A stretch of 64,000 nucleotides of DNA from Tetrahymena elliotti 4EA (taxonomy: Eukaryota > Ciliophora > Oligohymenophorea > Hymenostomatida > Tetrahymenidae), in NCBI GenBank assembly GCA_000231825.2, contig JH720340.1:434001-498000 (forward strand). Direction: 5' to 3'. A program made the translations under genes and the position numbers. Below the pieces are notes generated by a model that worked only from the letters and a program-made list of their open reading frames with translations, was not told the DNA's origin and made no database searches. Below, one piece after another: positions 52,591-64,000 of this stretch (position 1 is the stretch's first letter; the number at the start of each line of letters is the position of its first letter).

Positions 52591-54963
52591 ATGGGCTGCA
52601 ATTAAAGTTTAGAAAATCACTAAGTTTCACATTTTCAATAATACTAATACCAATATTAACAATAGTAATAACTGCAGAACTAAGAGTATCAGTTGCAGAT
52701 TAAAATGCTGATTAATAATGAGAATATGACTAGAAATAGTTCTGAAGTCAACTTAAAATCTTTGAATGAGATGCCAATTAAATAAACTGATAAAAATTAT
52801 CAAACTTTAGAGAAAAGTAATAGTGAATATTAGCTTTTAAGGAAGTAGTCCATTCTGAAAAAGACTTAAAAGATAATTTAAGAAAACTTATTATGCTCAT
52901 AGTAGATGCAGAGCAATTAAGCCCTTTCTACAAGGAGAAACTACAACCCAGAAAGACAAGAAATCCAATGCAATGAGTTTAATAGATAAATGACATAACC
53001 AGATAATGGTGATGACACAAGTGAAGAGGAATATGATTATAACTAAGAAAACTATAACCCAAATATTCTATAAAAACAACTTTCCAAAATCGATTAGGAA
53101 AAAATAAACATCAAAAACTTAAAAAGTACCCACATAAAAGCTCCTAGCGTTTATACTATGTAGGATAAAATCAATGACCATCTGAAATAGTTTAACAATG
53201 GAGGATATGGAAACCAAAGCTAAAGACAAAGTCAAGCTAAAAGTCTTAACAAAAAGAAGCCTTCATCACAAGCATAAAATACTTATTATAATAATAATGA
53301 TACTTAAGAAGATACCAAAATTGTTTAATAGAAACACATATAAAGGGTTAATCCTACTAAACCTAAGAAATTAATTTCAGAAACGTAGAATATTTCAAAA
53401 GTTGATTCAGAGAGAATCCTTCAAGCATTTTAAATTGAGTAACAGCAGGAAATTCAAAAATAATAATAAAAGCAGTAATAGCAAAGAGTGTTGAATTTCT
53501 AAAACAAATTGCATTTACTTACTATGAGAAAATATTCTTCTAATGAGAGCTCTCAAAATACCTCCTATCAAAAGATCACTTAGAGATATAATAATTAGCT
53601 AAGTCATAATAGTAGCTACATTTTCAACTAAAGTAATAGTCTACTTAATTTTAGAACAGGAAAGACTTATGAGTAATGCCGCTAACTCTATTGTGAAATA
53701 GAAGAAGTAGTCAAAAATAGATGCTCTGTACATCAATATGAAGCCTACCATAAATTTAATACTTTAATTGATAAAATAACATAAAGAAATGGTGAAATTA
53801 AAGTATTTATCATTACTGATACCTCCTCTTAACTAACGCTTTCTAACTATTAACAAATGCAAAAAATCTAAAATCAAACTAAAAGTATGGGTACAGGCCT
53901 TATTTAAAAAATCTAAAATGAAATAGTTAATTTTGAACAATTTGAGTTAATAGAGAGTTATTTAGATCAAAATTGTATATCTTATGATAGAAGATTCTTT
54001 GCTAAATGTGTGAATAATGTGAAATAACTGGCATCTCTGATAACCCAAATCAACTTTGTATTTAATTATAACACCAAAAATATTTTAAACTAATCATCAT
54101 CATAGACTCGCTTTTATAATAATAAAAGCAATGTCACAACATAGAAAGTAGGGGAATCATTTTCTATTGAAATTAAGGTTTAAAGACCATTTGAAGAAGA
54201 ATAATTAAATGCATTATCAAAGTAGCATACAGAATATTAGAATATTTATGAATGGTACAAAATAAACTAAGCAAGTGCACTAGGCTATGGATTCGTTGTA
54301 AATTCATGCTTTCGAGATGAAATATACACCTTTTATATATACCATGATGACAAAAATGTCAATTTATAAAAGGCTCTATCTGCTTTTTCTATGTATGGAG
54401 CTTCGATGAACTTCTAAGTTTAATAAAAGCTTGAAACGATTATTCCCTGCAATGATTTTGATATTGATTTTCACTTTAATGAATTTGGTCTTGTGAGTAT
54501 CAAACTCAATCTTGGAAAATTATCTTCAAACAATGAAAAGTAACTATTAAATCTTTATCATACTCAAATAAGCAATTGTGGATCAGTAAAATCTTTTAGG
54601 GGTGTTGAAAGTACCTAATCTTAAATACATAATTTCATAAAGAATAATTTTGAATAGTAATCAATAAAGAATTAATCAAATAAAAGCTATTCCATAGGAA
54701 CAATAAATAATACATTTTAGTCAGGAAAAAATAGTTAAAATAGTAAATTATCTTCTTTTTCAAAAGAAATGCTGTTCTCAAATTAATAAAGTAACATCTT
54801 AAATACTTTAAACTGTAATTTTAATTCTAACTCTCACTACATTATCGAATTCAACAAATAAGGTTTTCAGTTATCCAAATCAGATTAGATAGGTTAAGAT
54901 GACTCAGCTTCTAATACATAAATTTTAGTTTGTGAGTAGTTTAAACGATGTTTTAATGACTGA
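52591..54963 (+). CDS. Single-exon hypothetical protein with N-myristoylation-type start
   Basis: 2,373 nt without introns encodes 790 residues from ATG 52591 to TGA 54961-54963. It starts MGCNQSLENH: Gly2 with Cys3 and Ser6 is the pattern for N-myristoylation plus palmitoylation, so the protein may sit on the inner face of a membrane. Residues 1-330 are Gln/Asn/Ser-rich and charged. From about residue 360 (53670) the sequence is more ordered, mixed alpha/beta (KTYEQCRQLYCEIEEVVKNRC, GEIKVFIITDTSS, YEWYKINQASALGYGFVVNSCF, YTFYIYHDDKN, NDFDIDFHFNEFGLVSIKLNLG), ending in a short acidic tail. I cannot name this domain. Glutamine appears mostly as TAA/TAG, as in its neighbours. Confidence 0.82.
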
Positions 54964-55338
54964 ATTGTATTAGAATGGTATATGAAGATTCAAATATTTA
55001 TATTAATCAAGTTAAAATAAGTATCAATTAATACATACATAAACTGTACTATCTTAATTTTAAATACCCTTTCATATTTTTTTTCATCAAATTTTTTCAA
55101 AAATTATACTTAAACAGTTTTTATAAAACCAATTAAAATAAAAATATAAAAAATAATATTTTTTCAGTTTATAAATTTATTTTATTTTTAAATATTTTTA
55201 AAATTTTAACTCTTATTTTTAATATAATTTAAAGGATTTCGTTTTATTTTGAAATAAATTTTTTTTTGTAGGATTAAATAAAATTTTGGCTTATTCAAAA
55301 TCATTTAGTGAATTTTTTCTTTTTTTTTTTTGAATATT
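54964..55338. other. Convergent intergenic spacer
   Basis: 375 nt of A/T-rich sequence between the 3' ends of the previous gene (plus) and the coiled-coil gene (minus), with long T runs. Nothing else is seen. Confidence 0.5.
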
Positions 55339-58300
55339 TCATTATTTTAATTTTGGTGTCTACAAAGCATTTATATTGTCTTCAGGTTAAATGAATTTAT
55401 TTTCACTCTTGTAATTTTCTTTAAATTAAATATCATCTTGTTGAAGCTTTTCATATTGATTTTCTTATAGGAACTATAGCTATTTCTCCATTCCCATTTT
55501 ACTTAATTTTTCATTTATGTTTTGATTATAAACTTATTTTGTTTTGTTTAAAAGGAAAGAGGGAGTGCTATCTATGTTTTATTCTTTATCTTCTTTTTCT
55601 TAGATTGGACTAAAATTGTACTATTTATTTCTAGAGTTTTGAAGTTAATTTACTTTTTAATTTTTAATCATTAAAGGGGTTATCCCTTACTTTTATTCTC
55701 TTTATTTTTCATTTTATGAGGAATTAGTCAAGCATTTCTTAAAATTATCCTCCATTAGCATATCTTAAACACTTTGTTAAAAATCAGATTAATTATGAAA
55801 TTTACTCCTCTCATTAATCTGAGGAAGAATTCTTTTTATGTCATCTGTGAAGCTTTCAGATACTTCCTGTTAACTCAACTTTTAGAATTCTTTTGAGTTT
55901 TATAAAAATTTAACTTTGAAGTATAAGCAAGCCTGATTATTATTAATCTTGCTCTAGATTATTTTGGAAGAATTGAGCTATAAGCTATTAGTATTAATCT
56001 CATATAAGCTTTCGCCTAAATAAAAATTAAAGATAAATAAAAAAATTTAATATAATTTATTACTGAAATATATCTCTCTTTTTTCTGTATCATTCAACAT
56101 CCAAATTTCAAATCTGATAACCGAATTCTCTTGATTTGTGATGAACTCAAATATTTTATTGAATTTTAAATCCTAAATAAAATAAATTTAATAAATTTTT
56201 TATTTTTTTCAAATTTTACATTAACAGGAACGCTTTGAGTAGTGAATAGATGCTCATTATTAACAAATATTTTGAGGAAAGAATGAGTGGCTTAAATTTT
56301 TTCAAATATTTTATCAATCTTTAATCCAATTATACAATCAATCTATTTTTTAAAATATTTTTAATTAATTTTAACCTTAAAATTAGAAAAATTTTACAGT
56401 GATAGCAACTTTGATGATATTCTAGTTAGATTTTTATTAAGTTTTCGGAGTATTGTTTTCATCAATTGATAATAACTATTAATGAGTAAGAATATTGGAA
56501 AATAGTTTTGAACTTTGCTATTGAAGAAGTAAAGATTATTCTTATTTCATAAAGCTTTTATTTTAAGCTTAATCTAAACCTTTTTAAGGGATTTCTTCAA
56601 AGTACAACGAATAAGTCTTTTCCTAATTTTACTTTTAAGATAACATAGTTTTATGTAAAATATCTTATTGCCCTTATTTCATTTCTTTTTTGAGTTCATT
56701 TATTTGTAATTATAATTCTAATAATTATTTTTTAGCAAGCTCTAAATCTATATCAACTTTATGTAAAATATTATTAGTAACAGAAGTTAAACCACAACCA
56801 GCTTCTGTATTTTCTTAGGATACATTTTATTTAACAATTTTGGAATAGTCTTAAATAACTTCTAAAAATTTGGTTTCAAACTCATAATTATTTTAGATAA
56901 TAGCCATTTCTTTCTTAAAATATAAATTTGCTTCAAAATATTGTCTTTCAATAATATTTATTTCTTAAAGTTTATTAAAATTTGAATTTTGTTTTAAGCT
57001 TTAATTTTCATAAGAAACAATTTTAATCTTTTAGTCCATGTTATCAATAAGATCAATAAGTTTGTCAAAATTTTATTTATTAAACTGTATGTTTTGGAGC
57101 TATAGCTCATCATAAATATTAACTTCCGATTCAATAATTTTAAAGTACTAAAACAATATTTAACAATTATTAAAATAAAAATAATAAATAAAATTTATTA
57201 ACTTACAGATTTATATTTGCTTATGATTGCATTCAGATCTTCTATGTGATTATTTTTTATTTCAATTTCTTACTTTTAATTCTCAAGAATTCTTGTTAAA
57301 TTTTCATGAAAGTTATCTTAAGTTGCACAAGTTTTATCAATAGTTTTCAATATTTGCTAGCATAAGCTCAAAGTATTCTCTTCATTGCCTTGTATTTTAT
57401 GCATCAAACTATTAACCAAATTATCTTTTATCTATAACTCGTTTTCCAATACAAAAATCATTTTTTTAGCAGTAGGAGATTCAACAAATTAATTACTAAA
57501 AGGTTTTGAATGTGTTTCAGTATTTGACAAAATATTTTAAAGATGATAATTTTTCTCTTTTAAGCTATTCAGTTCATTTTGCATCTTATATTAATTTTAT
57601 TGAATATCAATTAGTAAAAACTCTTAATTTCTAATCTTAGCCTGAGAAGTCTCTACAAGCTCACATATTTTTTATATTAAAAACAACTGAGTACTTGAAT
57701 ATTTGTCAGCCTAACCAACTTTCTAATTTATTTTTATAAAATTAAAACAATTAAAAATATTATTTTGTAATTCTATAAATTTAAATTATTATTTCATACT
57801 AAATCTTTTAAGTTGATTTGTAAGGCTTTGTGCTAACTATTAGAAATATTAGCCTGCATATCAGTAATCTTTTGAGCAATATCACTAATGAATTTTTCAT
57901 TTGCAGAATCTACCTCGGATTTCTTTTATTTAAAATAAAAATACTTAAAATACTTTGAATTAATATCATTTTTTTACAATTTTTAAGGCCTAAAATTAGC
58001 ATTAAAGTTTTTCAAAATTAATTTTATATTGCTTTATATTTTCAATTAACTATTTTTTATCATTCTATGCTTCTTGAAGTTGCTCTTCTAGATTTGTTAT
58101 TTTAGTATGATTTGTTTAATCTTCTTACTATGGTTTTTACTATTTCTTCGATGAAAAGAACATTTTTGTCTGTTAGTAGCTAGGAGAAACTCTTTTTTCA
58201 TTTTAATTTTTAATTTTATTATGTAAATTTTAAAGGGCTCCTTAAAGATGATTTCCTTAGATTTTGCATTAGACTCTTTACTACTCTAAATTTTATATTT

Positions 58301-58925
58301 ACTCCAGAGAAGATTGTATCTGAGGATTAATTTTAGAAGGGCTAGCCGAATTTGTTCTATATTTCTTATTTTTATGAAAAAAAAATTAAAGTATTTACAC
58401 TAGCTTAAAAAATATTTTGAAAAATAAACAAGCATTTAATTAATTTGAGTTTAACAACAATTAATAGATAAATTCTGTTTATTATTTTTGATAATCAATT
58501 CAATTTAGGCGTTAAAGATATTGCTTTCACAACGGATATAAACATTATCTATTTTAATATTTTTATTTTATGGAATTCTAAATTTACTAAATTTCCATTC
58601 TAGTTTTGTCTCTCTTCTGAGCGCTGAAGTGGATTGTTCCTTTTTTTAAGTTTTATTTCAGGAGATATGTTTTCAATGTCTTCCCATCTTTTTCTATTTC
58701 CAGTTGATGGTGAAATAACCTAAGATTTAAATGCGCCTACCATTTATTTTAAAGGGCTCATCTCAATTTATTTATTTATTGTTGGGTTTGGGCTTTTTGA
58801 GTTCTTTTTAATATTTAAAATATTTTATTGATACTAATTAGTCATTTTAAGTGTTGTACCCTAACATTATTTGAAGAAGAATTATTTCTTTTCTAAGAAT
58901 TAAAGTATTTATTCTCTGAACTCAT
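55339..58925 (-). CDS. Long coiled-coil protein
   Basis: Start ATG 58925-58923 (MSSENKYFNSQKRNN...), stop TGA 55341-55339 after KSENKFIQPEDNINALQTPKLK. The N-terminal exons are basic/Ser-Pro-rich (NSKSPNPTINKQIEMSPLKQM, VISPSTGNRKRWEDIE, YRTNSASPSKINPQIQSS). From about 58130 to 55900 the protein is a nearly continuous heptad-repeat coiled coil rich in Glu, Lys, Gln, Asn, Ile and Leu (for example ITNLEEQLQEAQNDKKQL, DLELAKKQLLELQLQINELK). Introns occur near 58400-58560, 57735-57960, 57145-57215, 56170-56235 and 56030-56070. Removing a 32-nt GT..AG segment (58863-58832) joins SSSNN to YQQNIL in frame; otherwise a start at the downstream ATG near 58842 would be used. A structural, centrosomal or ciliary role is plausible but unproven; no enzymatic domain is seen. 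Confidence 0.78.
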
Positions 58926-59400
58926 AAGTAGCTTGAAGTTCTATTATTTATGAATATAAATGATTTAAAATGAGATAATTTGATGAGAACAAATAAAATA
59001 TAGATCCCATCAAATAAACCTTTACTTCATAATTGACAGGCTGTTATTGTCTTTAATTAGAGGTAAACTTTTTTTGAGATAGATAAGGTTAAATATTCAT
59101 ACTTATTATTATTCGATCTACTTATTTTAATAATATTTTTACTTATACAATTTGATAAATTTAGTTAAATTTTTTTGTATTTGATGGTTATTAATTATCT
59201 TTATTTACATAATAAATTAAAGAAATGAATGAATTTAACAGAAACAAATTATTTAATTTAAAAGTGTTTTTTAATGTAATAGAATAAACAAATGATGATT
59301 GACTTATTGAAAATACACAAAATATATTATCATATAAATATTAGTGTTAATGGTATTGATTTTATTTTTAAATAAATATTTTAATTAAACTTATTATTAT
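58926..59400. other. Intergenic A/T-rich spacer between two minus-strand genes
   Basis: About 475 nt that should include the promoter of the coiled-coil gene and the 3' UTR of the protease gene. No open frame or repeat of note. Confidence 0.5.
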
Positions 59401-61453
59401 TCATTAGGGGTAAACATCTATTTTTCCTTAAATTAGCTACAAAGCTATTAAATATCTATAGTATTGACTGTCAGATTATTCAACCCAGAGCCTTAAACCG
59501 TTTAAACCTGAAGACCTGTAATGGATACCTTTTAACATGAATATTCCACAATCATACCCATTTTATTAGATTCCTGTCTCTCCATTAATTATATCATATA
59601 TTTTTAAATTTTCTTATGTGACTCCATCATCTTTTTACAGGTTTTGCATCAATTCTAAAAAGTATTTTGTATGATTGAAATAATCTTTGCCATCAGCAGA
59701 AAGAGAATCATAATAAATGATCTTATTTGTATCATTATTAATTTCAGCAAATGACCAATGAACCCCATTAATGTTCATAGGTACATAAAAGCTTCCAGAT
59801 TTATAAGTAACCTATTTAATAATATAGAAAAATTATTCAAAATAATAGAGTATTTTATTTAATTTTACTTTATTTTTAGCAGCAATTCTTTTTATTTTAT
59901 TCCAGCCACTATTTTTTTACAACTCTGGATAGAAAAAGGTATTTAATATTACAGCATTTGTAGATTGGATCATCAATCTAATAAAAGCATTTATAACTTC
60001 ATCATTGAGCCAGTTAGGTTATCTGAGAGTTTGTAAATTGCTAAATGTAAGTCTTTCTAAGATATGCTAATGCTAAACAACTTCTTAATTTAAATTAAAG
60101 CTCCTTTCAAATACATCCTATACTCTCTTAATTTATGTCTCATCAAATCTCCAAAAGAACTTTTTCATCTTTTTTGTCTTCAAATCAAAGATTTAGTTAA
60201 ATTCCTCTAATAATTCACCAACTTTTCTGAAATAAAATAAAATATGAATCTCTTTTAAAATCAACAAATACAATTATCATACGATTTTTTATTGGATTAT
60301 TTTATAAAAATTATGTCTTTATTGCTGCTACTGTCATCCTTTTTCCTTCCATGTTCTGTTATTTCTTAAAATTTTACTTTAATTAAGCATATTTATAAGC
60401 TAATCTGATTTACATTTAGTTTATTCTGTTTACAGATCAAGCTTAGCCATCTTCTGTTCCAATAAACTAAAGTCATTAGAAATCCACTCATCAGTAATTT
60501 ATTTGAATTCCATAAATTCCTTAGGGAGCTCTATAATTTCTAAATCCTAATTCTCTCTTTACTTTCTATCCTACTCAATTTGAAATTGCGCTGAAGATTT
60601 TCTCCTAGCTAGTAGTATTTATTTATCTAGAATGATTTAATTAAAATATGAATGAATGTTGTAAAGAGCAAATCACAAATAATAGAAATATATTTTTATG
60701 TTCTGCTTGCTATTTTGTTTATTTTTATAAAAGTAATTCTATTAATATTTATTCTTATTATATTATTTTTATTATTAAGATTATTAAAAGATACCTTAAT
60801 TATTATTTGACAAAACCTCAACTTCATCCTCTTCTATCACAATAAACTCCTAGAGTTAACTTTCCTTTTTTCCATTTAGCTAAAAATCATTCTTCTTAGA
60901 ATTCCCATTGCAATCATTCAGAACAATTACTTTTGAGTTCGACTGGCTTAGCAACTTCACTTTCCCATTTTAGTTCTCTTTATTATGATCTATTATGTCT
61001 TTCTTTATTGCTGAATACTAAGCTTCTTTTCTAGGTGATGTATTATTTTTCACAGGAATAACTGAATGAATCATTTAGGCTACATCATCGCTTGACTAAT
61101 TTGCATTACTACTATTATTATTGGCAAGTTTCAAATCATTGGAAGAGCTAAATTGATCACTAGACTTGAAAACTTTTTTAGAAGGATCTGGAATCCTTGG
61201 ATACTCGCTGTCATATTCACCCATAGAAATATCATCTCTAATTAATATTATAATTTAAAATATGTCCTACTATCATTGCTATGATTACAGTTGAAATGAA
61301 GGAATGAATACTCTCCATTATTTAACTTTAATGCCTTTAGTATCATCCTTTTTTATTTTTAATTTTAAAGCTTTTTGCTTACCGCTTTCTTTTTTTAGGC
61401 CCTAACCAATTTAGAATATTATCAAAAAGAGTGTCTAAAAACTTTGATTTCAT
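59401..61453 (-). CDS. Ulp1/SENP-type SUMO (ubiquitin-like) protease, peptidase family C48
   Basis: Cysteine protease that processes or removes SUMO-like modifiers. Start ATG 61453-61451 (MKSKFLDTLFDNILNWLGPKKRKR, a helix ending in a basic cluster that could be a nuclear signal); stop TGA 59403-59401. About 350 polar residues (RDDISMGEYDSEYPRIPDP..., acidic VIEEDEVEV) precede the catalytic domain, which begins near 60220. Ulp1 signatures in order: QPNWLNDEVINAFIRLM (about 60030-59980), NTFFYPEL, catalytic His in NGVHWSFAEIN (about 59770-59745), catalytic Asp in IIYYDSLSADG (about 59720), and oxyanion Gln plus nucleophile Cys in GIQQNGYDCGIFML (Cys codon 59550-59548), followed by QSDSQYYRYLIAL as in the family C-terminus. 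One of the two glutamines before NGYDCG is encoded by TAA, like its neighbour, which only makes sense under the ciliate code. Small introns interrupt the gene (for example about 61370-61235 and 60330-60235). Confidence 0.9.
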
Positions 61454-62571
61454 ATTATAGCTAATAATTAATATACAAACTATTTAATTAAAATTAATTA
61501 ATTACTAAGAATCTATAATATGCAAGCAAATACCTTATTTAATAACAAAATTTCTAAAAAAATTCACAAAAAATTATTAGAATGTTTTTCAAAATCTATT
61601 TCTGTCAATTCATTAAAATTAAAATTATTTTTACTCAGTTATGAGTTTAAAATTTAAATTGTTTTTCATTTTTTCTAAATATTAAAATTTTTTTTTTTCA
61701 AGTAGAGTATTAATTTGTTTATGTTCATAAATTAATCAAAGCATTACTCATTTTGAATAGAATAAAAAGTGATTTAAGTCAGTAAGATCATAAGTTTTCT
61801 CAGGATAAAGTTTCTATTTTAAAAAGAAATCAAACATCTAATAAAATACTTTTTAAAATAAACTCCTAAACCAAAAAAATCAATCAAATTCTTCATATTT
61901 GAATTAAAATAAAAATACTATTATAGAATCAAATATATTATTAGAAAAGGAATAAATCTTTGTTAGTAGTTCTTAATTGTTAACAGGGTGCAATTTTATG
62001 TTTTTAGATTCAAAAGTTTATTGCAAAAAAGAAATAATTTGAAGAAAAAAATTAAAGGTATTCAGAGGGCACATTTAAAACAAAAATCAATACTAACTTA
62101 ATTTTGAAAAAGAAAAATTTTTTTGTTTAATTTCAACTTATTAATTTGTCTTTAGCTTCAATAACAACTTACAATCAAAATATAGATTTTTGATCAGTTG
62201 TTAAAATTATAAAATAGAACATTTAGGATTGATTTCTTATGGATAAAATCAAAATTTGATTGATGAGTATTTGAATTAGCATTTATCTCCACAAATTATA
62301 TTCTTTTAATTTCAAAATTTTTAATTTTTAGAAGAAATAATTAAAATTTTAGAATAGATAAACATTAATAAGATAAATTTTAATAAAGAGAAAAATGAGT
62401 GCGACATATAAAATATCAATTAAATCCGAAATCATTTTAGTAGCTTTTTTGAGTAAATTTTATAGAAAGTTTTACTTCGTCATAGACCTATCAACGAAAA
62501 AACTTACATTTAAATTGATAGTCATCCTTAAAAATATTATCAAGATTTTATAAAAAACAATAAGACTAATT
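61454..62571. other. Divergent intergenic A/T-rich region
   Basis: About 1.1 kb between the protease gene (minus) and the PI-PLC gene (plus). No convincing frame, RNA gene or repeat. Presumed promoter region for both. Confidence 0.5.
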
Positions 62572-63546
62572 ATGCAACAATAAACTATTTAAATTTTCTC
62601 TCCAAATAATTCTAATAATATTTTTAAGGGAGTTCTTTCCTGCTGCTCAATCCCAAATATATAAACATGTTCCTTTTCTACTGATAAAAAACCATCTTCA
62701 GATTTTCTTGCCTTCCACCCATACACTAAGAACTGGATTACTATGATTCATGACTCTAATTATGTTTCTACATTGAACATTCCTGGAACTCATTAAACTA
62801 TGGCGTTAGTAGGAGGTCCTGGCGTTACTTTAGCTTAATGCTAAACTTGGAACTTATAATCATAATTAGAATGTGGAATTAGATATATAGATATTAGAAT
62901 TAAAAGAACAAAAAATAAAAGCATGCCAATATATCATGGTATTGTCTTTCAAAACTCATATTTTGAAAAAGATGTGTTTCTAGTAGTATAGTAATTTCTA
63001 CTTGAAAACCCGAATGAATTTATTATAATGAATGTAAAATCAGAAGGAAAGCCAGAAGCGGGAGCTGAAAATTTAGAAGATATCATTTAACCCTTTATTA
63101 ATCTACATAAGGATTTATTTTTTTAAACAACTGGAGGGATACCTCTAGTAGGAGATTTAAGAGGAAAAGTTTGGATCTTACCTTACTATAACTGGAAATT
63201 AAATAATTTTTCTTTAGAAAATTTAAAGCTGGAAAATATTCTACATCACTAGGATGCTTTTGAAGCTAGTTTAATGGATAAAAAACATTAAATTATTGAA
63301 CATTATGTAAAAGCTTTCTTTAATAAAGATCTTAGATCACAAGGGAAAAAACTTTTCATTAATAATATAAATGCAGTGAAATGGTATAAATGGCCATCAG
63401 AATTTGCAAGAGCCCTTAACTAATTTGTTTTTGATAAAAAGTATTTTGAAGGAATAGTAGCTTTAGATTTTCCAGGAGAATCATTAATTAAAGATATTAT
63501 AAAGTCTAATTTTCCTGAAAATTATTTTAAATTAATAGAAAATTGA
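62572..63546 (+). CDS. Phosphatidylinositol-specific phospholipase C, X-domain only (bacterial-type)
   Basis: Single exon of 975 nt, 324 residues, ATG 62572 to TGA 63544-63546. The X-box runs from about residue 55: NWITMIHDSNYVSTLNIPGTH (His74, first catalytic His), then ECGIRYIDIRI, IYHGIVF (His122, second catalytic His) and VQQFLLENPNEFIIMNVKSEG. The 48-residue spacing of the two His matches the family. There is no PH, EF-hand, Y-box or C2 domain, so the layout is that of bacterial PI-PLCs and their eukaryotic single-domain relatives, which cleave PI or GPI anchors without Ca2+. The residue after His74, usually Asp (bacterial) or Asn-type, is Gln, encoded by TAA. The N-terminus (MQQQTIQIFSPNNSNN...CC) is not a clear signal peptide. 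Substrate and activity are unproven. Confidence 0.9.
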
Positions 63547-64000
63547 AAGTATATATTATTATTATTTATTTATTATAAAATTATATTTCTTAAATGAGTA
63601 ACCTTCTGCTAAATTTTATTTATTCTTAAAAATTAAAAGTTGTTGTGTTTATTATTTTACACTCACTTATCTTAGAATAAAAATAAAATTGTATTTGTTA
63701 TTAAATCAATATATAAAGAGTTTACATTCGAAAATATTTATTTGTAAAATAAGAGTCATTACCCCAATATAATAATGGGTGAAAATAAGATACAACAAAA
63801 TATTCATTTTTTTTTCAATTCTCTTCAAGTCTTATTTCAAACTCATAATACTCAAATGAATTCAAATAATTTACTATTCTTCAATTATTTTTTCAACAAT
63901 TAGTTTAGTGTGAATAGTTAGTCAATTTAATAGAAGTTTTTGTTGATTCCTTGTATATCAAAAAGAAATTTGAGCTAGTTGTTTTGGATAATTTAATTTA
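63547..64000. other. Right-edge intergenic sequence
   Basis: 454 nt of A/T-rich sequence after the PI-PLC gene. No start codon followed by a convincing frame; a gene beginning beyond the window cannot be excluded. Confidence 0.5.

Noticed and set aside
1..64000. tRNA or rRNA genes, transposons, chromosome-breakage sequence
   Set aside because: I looked for G+C-rich cloverleaf-like blocks, transposase motifs, long terminal repeats and the Tetrahymena-type breakage motif and saw none. A covariance-model scan would be decisive for tRNAs.

Overview
The window reads as macronuclear DNA of an oligohymenophorean ciliate, most like Tetrahymena. It is extremely A/T rich. TAA and TAG occur throughout otherwise conserved reading frames, at positions where glutamine fits, and every gene end I could place is TGA. 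Introns are A/T rich GT..AG and mostly about 40-100 nt, with a few of several hundred. That favours a Tetrahymena-like genome over Paramecium, whose introns are about 20-35 nt. Coding frames run across exons without unexplained interruptions, so I see no sign of micronuclear eliminated sequence. All gene models were made by reading translations and splice junctions by eye. Where stated, exon sums were checked for divisibility by three.

Left part (1-22.5 kb): a long TPR protein on the minus strand runs off the left edge. It is followed by an Asn/Arg/Ser-rich RS-type protein (minus), a protein with a C2-like N-terminus and a long coiled coil (plus), a small secreted or membrane-anchored protein (minus), and a large N-terminal-motor kinesin with a long Ser/Asn-rich leader (plus).

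Middle (23.8-42.4 kb): a polycystin (PKD2/TRP-like) channel that appears to contain two complete channel modules in one polypeptide (plus); an unrecognised protein (plus); a Gln/Asn-rich prion-like protein (plus); a disordered protein (minus, convergent with the previous one); a possible small minus-strand gene; and a PP2C phosphatase (plus).

Right part (43-64 kb): a 1,707-residue cysteine-rich type I membrane protein without introns (minus); a six-exon sterol/fatty-acid hydroxylase (plus); a single-exon protein with an N-myristoylation-type start (plus); a long coiled-coil protein (minus); a Ulp1/SENP-type SUMO protease (minus); and a bacterial-type PI-PLC X-domain protein (plus).

The genes look like ordinary, independently transcribed eukaryotic genes separated by 0.3-2 kb of nearly pure A/T DNA. 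There is no operon logic, no CRISPR array, no recognisable transposon, and no tRNA or rRNA that I could see. Several products suit a ciliated, membrane-signalling cell (kinesin, polycystin channel, coiled-coil proteins, PI-PLC, PP2C), but nothing in the sequence ties them into one pathway. The most unusual item is the tandem polycystin channel at 23874-29649.
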